This document shows, piece after piece, positions 26,593 through 34,322 of a DNA stretch of 64,000 nucleotides (within the stretch, counting starts at the first letter, position 1; each line of letters begins with the position of its first letter). Where the stretch lies: NCBI RefSeq assembly GCF_000190595.1, contig NC_015167.1, forward strand, positions 632,501-696,500. The letters run 5' to 3'. Both the position numbers and the translations under genes were made by a program. Source of the stretch: Cellulophaga lytica DSM 7489 (GTDB lineage Bacteria > Bacteroidota > Bacteroidia > Flavobacteriales > Flavobacteriaceae). The notes under the pieces are model-generated. The model was given only the letters and a program-made list of their open reading frames with translations, did not search any database and was not told where the DNA came from.

Positions 26593-26632
26593 AAAGCCCC
26601 ACATCTTGAATAATTAACAAGTGTGGAGCTTT
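26593..26632 (-). terminator. Terminator after the M1 peptidase gene
   Basis: AAAGCTCCACACTTG pairs with CAAGATGTGGGGCTTT (minus strand) with one bulge and one mismatch, followed by a run of six T. It lies between the M1 peptidase stop and tatA. Confidence 0.75.
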
Positions 26633-26652
26633 CTATGTTTTTAGGACTGAAA

Positions 26653-28962
26653 CTATTTCTTCAAATTCCCTTTAAATTTATCAAAACCAGACTTAGTTTC
26701 TTTAGCTGGCCAAGTATTGTTTGTTGTGTCTATATCTGCAGTTTCTGCTTTAGGATCTACAACTATACCTACTAGTTCTTTTTGAGAAGAAATTACTTTT
26801 TTAATTTCTTTGTCACTCATTCTCCAAACTTCTGCTGGGTAAGTAACATTTTCTTTAGAACCATCTGCGTATGTATACTCTACAATTAATGGCATTGGTA
26901 TACCACCTGGCTTGTTAAAAGTAACCTCGTAAAAGAATTTTGGTTCTTTAACTGCTGCTCTTTCTGCAGGTGTTAAGTTATCCATCATATACTCTTTTAA
27001 TGTAGTAGAAACATCAGATGGGTTTTTACCTTTTAAGCTAGCATCAAAATCTTCACTATCCATATCTGCTAAGAAAACCATTGGAGGCAAGTCACTCATT
27101 TTTAAGTTTCTTTGCTCCATAATATCTCTAATTTGCTTAGGTGGCTTGTTAGATACTTGGTATTTTTTAACTCCTTTAACTCCCATATCTACGTAATCTG
27201 TAGTATAGAACCAACCTCTCCAGTAGTAATCTAAATCTACTGCAGACGCATCTTCCATAGTACGGAAGAAATCTTCTGGTGTTGGGTGTTTAAACATCCA
27301 ACGGTGAGAGTATGTTTTAAAAGCATGATCAAACAATTCTCTACCCATTACAGTTTCTCTTAAAATATTTAAGGCTGTAGCTGGTTTACCGTAAGCGTTT
27401 GCTCCTAATTGGTACACGTTTTCTGGGTTAGACATTATTGGAGCCATAAAGTTTTGGTCTCCTGCCATGTAAGGTACAATTTTAGATGGCTCACCTCTTC
27501 TAGATGGGTATTTAGCATTTGGTGCAATAGCTTCTGGGTATGCTTCTCCAAACTCTTGCTCTGCCATATACTGCATAAAAGTATCTAAACCTTCATCCAT
27601 CCAACCCCACTGACGCTCATCTGAGTTTACAATCATAGGGAAAAAGTTGTGACCAACTTCATGAATAATAACACTAATCATTCCGTATTTTGTACGGTCT
27701 GAGTATTCTCCTTTTTCATTTGGTCTTCCGTAGTTCCAGCAAATCATTGGGTATTCCATACCTTGTTGTTTTGCATGTACAGATATTGCCTTAGGGTAAG
27801 GATAATCAAAAGTATGATTAGAGTAAGAACGTAAAGTATGCGCTACTGCTTTAGTAGAGTACTCTTCCCATAATGGGTTACCTTCTTTAGGGTATAAAGA
27901 AACTGCCATTGCTGTTTTACCACTTGGCAATTTAACATTTTGCATATCCCAAATAAATTTACGAGATGTTGCAAAACCGTAATCTCTAACGTTTTTAGCT
28001 ACAAACTTCCATGTTTTTTTATCTTTAGAAAAACCTTTTTCTGCAGCTTCCGCTTCTTTTTGTGTTACAATAACTACTGGCTTATCAAAAGATTTTTTAG
28101 CCTTATCATAACGCTTCATCATTTCTTTAGAGAAAACCTCTTTTCTGTTTTGTAACACTCCTGTAGCATCTAAAACATGATCTGCAGGTACGGTAATGTT
28201 TACTTCGTAATCACCAAAAGGAAGTGCAAATTCTCCACTACCCCAAAATTGGTGGTTTTGCCATCCTTCTACATCATTATAAACAGCCATTCTTGGGAAA
28301 AACTGTGCTATAACATATGCTCTGTTTCCATCTTTTTCAAAAAACTCATAACCAGATCTAGCTCTGCTTACTGTATGGTCTGGTATATTGTACCACCATT
28401 TAATAGAAAAAGAAACCTCACTTTTACTTTTTAATGGTGTAGGTAAGTCTACACGCATCATAGTTTGGTTAATTGTATATGGTAAATCTTTACCATTTGC
28501 ATCTTTTACATGCTGAATTTTAAATCCACCATCAAATTCTGCACCTTTCATATGAGATCCGGCAAATTGCCCAACTGGCATTGCTCCTTGTAAAGCAGAA
28601 CTGTTTCTTAAGGCTGATTTATTTCCTTTTTCACGTACGTTCTGGTCTAACTGAACCCATAAAAATTCTAAATCGTCTGGTGAGTTGTTTACGTAAGTAA
28701 TAGTTTCCTCACCGTATATTTTTGCGTTTTTATCATCCAACTCAATATCCATTTTGTAGTTGGCTTGTTGCTGGTAATAATCTGGCCCTGGTGCTCCTGA
28801 AGCAGATCTGTACGTGTTTGGAGTTGAGAACTCCTGGTACATTTGTCTAAATTTACTTTGGTTGGTGTGGCCAGCTTGTTTTTCTGTTTGTTCTTGTGCT
28901 TGTACCATTACAGTGGCAAACAAAAATAGAACAGCAGCTAAATAGTAGTTAATTTTGTTCAT
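26653..28962 (-). CDS. Secreted M1-family zinc metallopeptidase
   Basis: A 769-residue aminopeptidase-type protein with a signal peptide (MNKINYYLAAVLFLFATVMVQAQ). The zinc site is HEVGH (His434, Glu435, His438) with the third ligand Glu457 in WMDEGLDTF, and the spacing is exactly that of M1 enzymes. An N-terminal beta domain (about 60-330) has the AKIYGEETITYVNNSPDDL segment typical of gluzincin N-domains. The substrate-binding GAMEN motif is replaced by QGMEYPMICW. It is periplasmic or surface-exposed and likely a peptide-scavenging enzyme. It is followed by a terminator and preceded by a DUF6702 gene on the same strand. Confidence 0.92.
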   Translation of the reverse strand: MNKINYYLAAVLFLFATVMVQAQEQTEKQAGHTNQSKFRQMYQEFSTPNTYRSASGAPGPDYYQQQANYKMDIELDDKNAKIYGEETITYVNNSPDDLEFLWVQLDQNVREKGNKSALRNSSALQGAMPVGQFAGSHMKGAEFDGGFKIQHVKDANGKDLPYTINQTMMRVDLPTPLKSKSEVSFSIKWWYNIPDHTVSRARSGYEFFEKDGNRAYVIAQFFPRMAVYNDVEGWQNHQFWGSGEFALPFGDYEVNITVPADHVLDATGVLQNRKEVFSKEMMKRYDKAKKSFDKPVVIVTQKEAEAAEKGFSKDKKTWKFVAKNVRDYGFATSRKFIWDMQNVKLPSGKTAMAVSLYPKEGNPLWEEYSTKAVAHTLRSYSNHTFDYPYPKAISVHAKQQGMEYPMICWNYGRPNEKGEYSDRTKYGMISVIIHEVGHNFFPMIVNSDERQWGWMDEGLDTFMQYMAEQEFGEAYPEAIAPNAKYPSRRGEPSKIVPYMAGDQNFMAPIMSNPENVYQLGANAYGKPATALNILRETVMGRELFDHAFKTYSHRWMFKHPTPEDFFRTMEDASAVDLDYYWRGWFYTTDYVDMGVKGVKKYQVSNKPPKQIRDIMEQRNLKMSDLPPMVFLADMDSEDFDASLKGKNPSDVSTTLKEYMMDNLTPAERAAVKEPKFFYEVTFNKPGGIPMPLIVEYTYADGSKENVTYPAEVWRMSDKEIKKVISSQKELVGIVVDPKAETADIDTTNNTWPAKETKSGFDKFKGNLKK

Positions 28963-29021
28963 TTTCTATTGTTTTAAGTAGGCGAAAATTAACACTTTTT
29001 TAGCGATTTGTTAAAGCAGTT

Positions 29022-29522
29022 CTAAAACTTTAACATTCCTTTATTATTTACACGGGTTAACACTACACTTTTTTTATTTTTTAAGAATTTAAGATGCACA
29101 ATATTCTTTTGTTCTTCATAAATATCTGTTAGCACTGTACTCTCTACTTCTACCGTTTTTAAATCTTTATCATATATGTTCTGCACTTCTAAATAAAGTA
29201 CCATATTGTCTGTATCATACTCTTTACCCAAATATGTAATTTCTACTTCTTCTCCGTTTACGTAAATATGAAACTTTTGTTTTACATATTTTTTAATGTA
29301 ATCTTCTGCTAAGGGATTCTCGTTTTTAGTTGCCAAGTTAGATTTTATACCATAACGTTGTTTTAAAAGCTCATCAAAATCATCTATGAATACTCTAGAT
29401 GTAATTTGTAGCGTGTGTTCTTTATCAGAATATTTTACACTAGTTACACTCACATAATATTTATGTATGGCAACAAAAGCAAAAAGGGGTAACAACAATA
29501 ATAAAAATCTTTTTTTAAGCAT
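29022..29522 (-). CDS. DUF6702 family protein
   Basis: A 166-residue secreted or membrane-anchored protein fitting DUF6702. I start at the ATG at 29522 (MLKKRFLLLLLPLFAFVAIHKYYVSVT). Upstream in-frame codons give a poor extension. The conserved HKYYVSVTSVKY near the signal, the strand ITSRVFIDDFDELLKQRYG, and the pattern NGEEVEITYLGKEYD appear in order. The protein ends with ARG/LYS-rich strands. The function is unknown; the fold looks like a short beta-sandwich. It is often found near an M1 peptidase and CarboxypepD_reg-like proteins in flavobacteria, as here. Confidence 0.75.
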   Translation of the reverse strand: MLKKRFLLLLLPLFAFVAIHKYYVSVTSVKYSDKEHTLQITSRVFIDDFDELLKQRYGIKSNLATKNENPLAEDYIKKYVKQKFHIYVNGEEVEITYLGKEYDTDNMVLYLEVQNIYDKDLKTVEVESTVLTDIYEEQKNIVHLKFLKNKKSVVLTRVNNKGMLKF

Positions 29523-29605
29523 AATATGTAATTTACAATTACCAAAAGTAAGCAATTGGCGTGCCAAATATATAGTGTAGTTATTTATTTTATAGGGTTA
29601 TGTTT

Positions 29606-30364
29606 TTATTTTTTTGATCTAAATTCTACGCTCATTTTACGTAAGTAAGCCCAAATTTTTAACTGGTCTTTGGTATTTATTACAGCCTGAAAATCATCTT
29701 TAAACTCACAGTACCACATAAACAAGTCTATCTTATCCTTTTCTATCTTCAATTCATTTACAAATAAAGAGTCGGCATAATATCTTTTAACGCGCATAGT
29801 TTTCTGGTATCTATGGTTACGCTCTACTCTTTTCTTTAATAACTTGGTTTGTCCATTTATTGCATTTATTAACGATAAAATTGGTCCGCCAGACATTGAT
29901 GAGTACAGTGCACGTTCATCTGAAGATAGTATTTTTACATTTTGATTAGGTAAACCAAGTGTTCTGCCAGTAACTACTGGTTTTAAAGGTAAATTATTTA
30001 AATCTGTAGATAAGTCTCCAGACAAGTTAAAAGGCTTTACTACAATTTCATTTAAGGTTGTTACAGACTCGTATAAAGGCACTATATAGTTGTTAGTTTT
30101 TAACATAGTTTCTGTAACAACTACAACTTTATTTGCAAACTGAACTGCAGAAAACTCTAAGGTATCTTTTACACGAACTGGAATAGAAAAATAGCCATTT
30201 AAATTGGTTATTGTTCCTTTTTCTGTAGTTCTGTTTAATACATACACACCAACAACTTCTTCTGTAGTACTAGTTACAGTACCTTTTAAGTCTACCCGCT
30301 TTTGCTGTGCCACAGTAGTAAAAGTGATAAAAACTAAAATACTAAAAAGTAATAATTTACTCAT
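29606..30364 (-). CDS. Secreted CarboxypepD_reg-like domain protein, array member 5
   Basis: The last of five tandem paralogues on the minus strand; 252 residues. The signal peptide is MSKLLLFSILVFITFTTVAQQ. A CarboxypepD_reg-like beta-sandwich (about 21-110) follows, with LKGTVTSTTEEVVGVYVLNRTTEKGTITNLNGYFSIPV and the VYESVTTLNEIVVKP border. The second half is helical, with conserved LGLPNQNVKILSSDERALY and a final KIDLFMWYCEFKDDFQAV...KSVEF-like segment. There is no transmembrane barrel, so it is not a TonB receptor. The ATG overlaps the upstream gene's stop in TAATG, which suggests translational coupling. The function is not known. Confidence 0.8.
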   Translation of the reverse strand: MSKLLLFSILVFITFTTVAQQKRVDLKGTVTSTTEEVVGVYVLNRTTEKGTITNLNGYFSIPVRVKDTLEFSAVQFANKVVVVTETMLKTNNYIVPLYESVTTLNEIVVKPFNLSGDLSTDLNNLPLKPVVTGRTLGLPNQNVKILSSDERALYSSMSGGPILSLINAINGQTKLLKKRVERNHRYQKTMRVKRYYADSLFVNELKIEKDKIDLFMWYCEFKDDFQAVINTKDQLKIWAYLRKMSVEFRSKK

Positions 30365-31101
30365 TACTCATCATTTAACACTAAAAATGTTTTACTTTTC
30401 ATTTTAAAAAAAGCCTTTATAATTATTTCACTAGTTTGCTTAGAAAAGGCATCAAAATCTTCATCTTGCTCACAATACAAAACAAACTCTTGTACTCTAT
30501 GCTCTGGTATTTTTAGTTCTTTAACAAAAGTAGAATCTAAGTAGTTTTTATATAGAATTTGACCTGCTTTATAGCGTTTGTTACGCATTGCTCTTGCTTT
30601 GTACTTGGCTGTATTACCTAACAAATAGTTTAAAATAGGATCTATACTAAAAACAGTATCACTTGGAGACCAATTTGTTGCTGTATCATACGCCCTTTCA
30701 TCAATATCTAAAAGTTTTACATCTGCCCCTGGCAACCCTAATTTTTTAGCTGTAATTAATGTTCTATTATCTAAAACAACCTCATCTAACTCTTCTAAGG
30801 TTTCATCTAAATTAATGATGAAGGTATTGTAGTCTAATATTTTTTTTGTGATGATAATTTCTCTGTTTTTAAACTGTACTGCAGAAATAAACAATGTATC
30901 ATGCAAACTAACTGGCACAGAAAAATCTCCGTTTGGGTTGGTAATAGTAGCCTTTTTTTTAGACCTGTTTAACACATACACACCAACAACTTCTTGTTTA
31001 CTGCTTACTACACGACCTTTTAATGTTTCAACTTTTTTGTTTTGTGCTATGTTTATTTGACTTAGCATAATAAAAAACAATAATAGTTGAAAACGTGTCA
31101 T
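30364..31101 (-). CDS. Secreted CarboxypepD_reg-like domain protein, array member 4
   Basis: 245 residues with signal peptide MTRFQLLLFFIMLSQINIAQ. The N-terminal domain (about 22-105) reads LKGRVVSSKQEVVGVYVLNRSKKKATITNPNGDFSVPVSL. It is followed by EELDEVVLDNRTLITAKKLGLPGADVKLL, the hallmark linker of this array. The C-terminal helical part ends in HRVQEFVLYCEQDEDFDAF. It shares high local identity with array members 2, 3 and 5, which points to tandem duplication. It lies 7 bases after the upstream member and overlaps the downstream member by one base. Function unknown. Confidence 0.8.
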   Translation of the reverse strand: MTRFQLLLFFIMLSQINIAQNKKVETLKGRVVSSKQEVVGVYVLNRSKKKATITNPNGDFSVPVSLHDTLFISAVQFKNREIIITKKILDYNTFIINLDETLEELDEVVLDNRTLITAKKLGLPGADVKLLDIDERAYDTATNWSPSDTVFSIDPILNYLLGNTAKYKARAMRNKRYKAGQILYKNYLDSTFVKELKIPEHRVQEFVLYCEQDEDFDAFSKQTSEIIIKAFFKMKSKTFLVLNDE

Positions 31102-31108
31102 ATCTACC

Positions 31109-31828
31109 TTATTTAAATTTTAAAAACAATTCGCTTTTTTGCCTTAAAAAATCCCAAACAACAAGCTCATTTTTATTCTCTGTTATTCCTTTAAATCTTG
31201 GGTCGTACTCGCAATACAACATAAACTCCTCTATTCTGCTTGCAGGTATTTTTAAATTTTTAGAAAAAATAGAGTCTACAAACCTAGTCCTAAGCTCTTT
31301 ACTACGCGCGTACATATCATCTCTTTTAATACGGTCTTTCAACATTTTTGTACGCCCGCTTAAAAAGTTTAATAACGGATCTAGGCTTAAGTAATTATCT
31401 CCGTTATTAGCCGCAAACAATTCTCTTTTTGCCAATGGCAAAACTTCTACATCTGCATTAGGCAAGCCCAAACTTTTGGCTGTTATTAAAGTTCTATTAT
31501 CTAAAACAACTTCATTTAACTCCTCTAAGGTTTCATCTAAGTTTACCAAAAAGGATTTATAATCAAGTATTTTTTGAGTAACAACAATCTTTTTATTTTT
31601 AAACTGAACGGCAGAAAACATTATAGTATCTTTTAAACTAACCGGAATAGAAAAATTTCCGGTTTTGGATGTAATTGTTCCCTTATTGGTTGTTTTGTTT
31701 AGCACATAAACCCCAATTACATCTTGTGTATTACTTACAATACGCCCTTTTAATGTTTCTATTTTTGTTTGTGCGCTTGTGTTTTGCGCCGCAACAAGTA
31801 AAAGCAATAAAGTGCATATGTATTTCAT
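31109..31828 (-). CDS. Secreted CarboxypepD_reg-like domain protein, array member 3
   Basis: 239 residues with signal peptide MKYICTLLLLLVAAQNTSAQ. The N-terminal beta domain (about 22-103) has LKGRIVSNTQDVIGVYVLNKTTNKGTITSKTGNFSIPVS. The linker EELNEVVLDNRTLITAKSLGLPNADVEVLP and the helical C-terminus RIEEFMLYCEYDPRFKGI...WDFLRQKSELFLKF are nearly the same as in member 2. It is probably in one operon with its neighbours (gaps of 7 and 16 bases). It has no catalytic motif I can see. Whether the CarboxypepD_reg-like domain binds another surface protein is an open question. Confidence 0.8.
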   Translation of the reverse strand: MKYICTLLLLLVAAQNTSAQTKIETLKGRIVSNTQDVIGVYVLNKTTNKGTITSKTGNFSIPVSLKDTIMFSAVQFKNKKIVVTQKILDYKSFLVNLDETLEELNEVVLDNRTLITAKSLGLPNADVEVLPLAKRELFAANNGDNYLSLDPLLNFLSGRTKMLKDRIKRDDMYARSKELRTRFVDSIFSKNLKIPASRIEEFMLYCEYDPRFKGITENKNELVVWDFLRQKSELFLKFK

Positions 31829-31844
31829 AAATATATAGGGTAAG

Positions 31845-32612
31845 TTATTTATTATCTTGTTTAGCTATTTTAAGCTCTTTATCTTCTTTTAAAAAAGCAA
31901 TGCTTTTACGTGTTAAAAAGTCCCAAATAATAAAACTATTTTTTTCTTTTGCAATAGAGTTAAACTCACTGTCATACTCACAATACAGCATAAACTCTTC
32001 TATACGGTTTTTAGGAATGTTAAGGTCTTTTACAAAAACAGAATCTGCGTAAGAGTTTCGCATTTGCTGACTTTCTAAGTATTTCCTATCTCTTGCCACA
32101 CGCTTTTTTAGCATTTTAGTGCGCCCGCTAATTGCATTTAGCAACTTATTTACGTTAACACTTAATCCTCCAAACATTGGTCCGTGATCTGCATCATGTA
32201 GTAAACGCTCGCTCTGTGGTAACACTACAGCATCTGCATTTGGCAAACCTAAACTTTTGGCAGTTACAAAGGTTCTGTTATCTAAAACAACCTCATTTAA
32301 CTCTTCTAAAGTTTCCTCTAAATAAACAATGTTATTTTTTTTTGCCAATATAGCTTTAGTAACTATAAGTTGTTTCTTTTTAAACTGTACTGCAGAAAAT
32401 AATAACGTATCTTTTTCCTTAGCTGGCATTACAAAATAACCATTAGCATTAGTTATAGCTGCTTGCCCGCTAGTGGTATTTATAACATAAACACCATTAA
32501 CCTCTTGAGTGTTACTTACAACTGCACCTTTAACAGACTTGTAATAGACTTGTTGTGCATTTGCGTAAAAACATACACTTAAAAAGCTTAAAAAAAGTAT
32601 ATATCTCCTCAA
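31845..32612 (-). CDS. Secreted CarboxypepD_reg-like domain protein, array member 2
   Basis: 255 residues with signal peptide MRRYILFLSFLSVCFYANAQ. The N-terminal domain (about 25-110) has VKGAVVSNTQEVNGVYVINTTSGQAAITNANGYFVMPA. The shared EELNEVVLDNRTFVTAKSLGLPNADAVVLPQSERLL follows, then a helical region with SGRTKMLKKRVARDRKY and RIEEFMLYCEYDSEF. It begins 3 bases after the stop of member 1. The Lys/Arg-rich middle (KMLKKRVARDRKY) is conserved in all later members and could bind an acidic partner (inference). Function unknown. Confidence 0.8.
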   Translation of the reverse strand: MRRYILFLSFLSVCFYANAQQVYYKSVKGAVVSNTQEVNGVYVINTTSGQAAITNANGYFVMPAKEKDTLLFSAVQFKKKQLIVTKAILAKKNNIVYLEETLEELNEVVLDNRTFVTAKSLGLPNADAVVLPQSERLLHDADHGPMFGGLSVNVNKLLNAISGRTKMLKKRVARDRKYLESQQMRNSYADSVFVKDLNIPKNRIEEFMLYCEYDSEFNSIAKEKNSFIIWDFLTRKSIAFLKEDKELKIAKQDNK

Positions 32613-32615
32613 ACT

Positions 32616-33353
32616 TTATAGCTTTTTATATTCTTTGCTATGGGTAACTAAAAAATCTATAAGCTGAAATTCATTTGACTTTTTAAGCAATGTTTGTGAT
32701 GGTATTTTGTCATCACAATACTGTAAAAAATTATCTATTTTATCTTGTGGTATTCCTAAATCTTTAACAAAAAAATCATCTTCATAAACCTGTCTTAATA
32801 CTCTACTAAGCTTAATTTCTGGCACCTTAGCATTAGGATCTTTTTTCTTTTTAGACTTGGTTAATGCTTTAAAAATATTTACAAAATTTATACCATTTTC
32901 CATACCACGTTCTATTTGAGACTGTGCTATGTTAGTAACAGTTGTTGTACGGTCTATTTCGTATTCTACTTCTTTAAATTCTTCGTTTTTAAGCTCTACA
33001 AACTTTTCTTGATCTTCAGGACTAACCACAACCTCATCTAATTCTGTAACTTTTTCATTTACATCTACTACTAATCTGTTTTTCTTTAAAATATCTTCAG
33101 TAATAAAAACAATTTTTATTTGGTAATTAAAAGATGTAAACACCAATTGGTCTCCTATTTTCACATTAATTTCAAAGTCCCCATCTTTATCTGTTAATGT
33201 TGCATCTTCTGCAGTTACATTAATAACGTCTAAGTTAGGTACATTTATATCTCTATAAATTACGGTTCCGCGTAAAAGTGTTCTATCATTTTCTTGGGCA
33301 AATAAAGACACTGTAGTAAGTAATAAAAAAAGTGCTAGTAAATTGTTTTTCAT
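32616..33353 (-). CDS. Secreted CarboxypepD_reg-like domain protein, array member 1 (most diverged)
   Basis: 245 residues and the first gene of the array. Signal peptide MKNNLLALFLLLTTVSLFAQ. The beta domain (about 23-105) reads LLRGTVIYRDINVPNLDVINVTAEDATLTDKDGDFEINV. The linker is EKVTELDEVVVSPEDQEKFVELKNEEF, without the LGLPNAD motif of the others. The helical C-terminus keeps KIDNFLQYCDDKIPSQTLLKKSNEFQLIDFL. It also has a short KSKKKKDPN basic patch. The divergence suggests it is the oldest copy or has a separate role. A promoter should lie in 33354-33450, but I see no strong box there. Confidence 0.75.
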   Translation of the reverse strand: MKNNLLALFLLLTTVSLFAQENDRTLLRGTVIYRDINVPNLDVINVTAEDATLTDKDGDFEINVKIGDQLVFTSFNYQIKIVFITEDILKKNRLVVDVNEKVTELDEVVVSPEDQEKFVELKNEEFKEVEYEIDRTTTVTNIAQSQIERGMENGINFVNIFKALTKSKKKKDPNAKVPEIKLSRVLRQVYEDDFFVKDLGIPQDKIDNFLQYCDDKIPSQTLLKKSNEFQLIDFLVTHSKEYKKL

Positions 33354-33500
33354 AAAGGTTAGTTTTAAGCCCCAGAAAATAGTTTTCTAAGTTTCTTTTA
33401 AATATAATGAAATGCAATTTACATTCAAAAAAAATAGAGTACCATTAAACTTTTGTTAATTTGTACCCAGAAAACTAAAAAACTGAAAAGAGTATACTGT

Positions 33501-34193
33501 ATGAAAAATCTATTATTAGCAAGCACATCTACCTTATTTGGAGAGAATTACTTGGAGTACCTGTTAGATGATGTTGCTTTATTTTTTAAAGATGTAGATA
33601 CCATAACATTTATACCTTTTGCACGGCCTGGTGGTATTAGCCATGACAATTACACTGCTATTGCTGCAAAAGCATTTGCAAAAATTGATAAAAAAATAGT
33701 AGGCTTACATACGTACCCAACTGCACAAGAAGGTATAAACCAGTCCCAAGCTTTTTTCTGTGGTGGCGGCAATACTTTTTTACTTGTACAGCAATTGTAT
33801 GCACAAAATGCTATGCAACACTTACAAGAGCATATTACCAACGGAAAACCTTATATGGGCACAAGTGCTGGCAGTAACATTGCAGGCGTTAGTATGCATA
33901 CTACTAATGATATGCCCATTGTTTACCCTCCTTGTTTTGCAACAATGCAACTGGTACCTTTTAACATAAATGCACATTATTTAGATCCGGACCCTAATAG
34001 TAAACACAACGGTGAAACTAGAGAAACACGCTTAAAAGAGTTTCACGTATTTAATACCACACCAGTAGTTGGACTAAGAGAAGGTAGTTTTTTATTAGTT
34101 AACAACAACACTATTAGCCTAAAAGGTAAACATACCGCTCGTATTTTTGAACCACAAAAAGCTCCTTACGAGAGTAAAACAATTCAATTTTAA
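33501..34193 (+). CDS. pepE: Dipeptidase E (peptidase S51 family)
   Basis: PepE hydrolyses dipeptides with an N-terminal Asp, using a Ser nucleophile in a Ser-His-Glu/Asp arrangement. I start at the ATG at 33501 (MKNLLLASTSTLFGENYLEYL), giving 230 residues, the usual length. The nucleophile is Ser122 in GTSAGSNIAG, preceded by FFCGGGNTFLLVQQL. PFNINAHYLDPDP, with the conserved His, and the C-terminal VVGLREGSFL are in place. It is cytosolic and stands alone between the CarboxypepD_reg-like array and the fibre region. Confidence 0.9.
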   Translation: MKNLLLASTSTLFGENYLEYLLDDVALFFKDVDTITFIPFARPGGISHDNYTAIAAKAFAKIDKKIVGLHTYPTAQEGINQSQAFFCGGGNTFLLVQQLYAQNAMQHLQEHITNGKPYMGTSAGSNIAGVSMHTTNDMPIVYPPCFATMQLVPFNINAHYLDPDPNSKHNGETRETRLKEFHVFNTTPVVGLREGSFLLVNNNTISLKGKHTARIFEPQKAPYESKTIQF

Positions 34194-34275
34194 ACATTAA
34201 GTATTACATAGATGTCATTTATAGGACAAAAATTGTCTTTTAACCACTGTTTTAGGTGGTAACACATCTTTACTA

Positions 34276-34283
34276 TATTTTTG
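34276..34283 (+). promoter_or_regulatory. Candidate -7 box of the first fibre operon (TATTTTTG)
   Basis: TAnnTTTG match with a 39-base leader to the ATG at 34323. A short hairpin, ACCAC...GTGGT, lies just upstream (34243-34260). Confidence 0.45.
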
Positions 34284-34322
34284 TTTGTAATGCATAATTG
34301 CATATTATAACACCCCTACTAT

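Noticed and set aside
29606-33353. Fragmented TonB-dependent receptor gene
   Set aside because: Each of the five genes has its own signal peptide, intact reading frame and conserved C-terminal helical segment, and no plug or barrel sequence lies between them.
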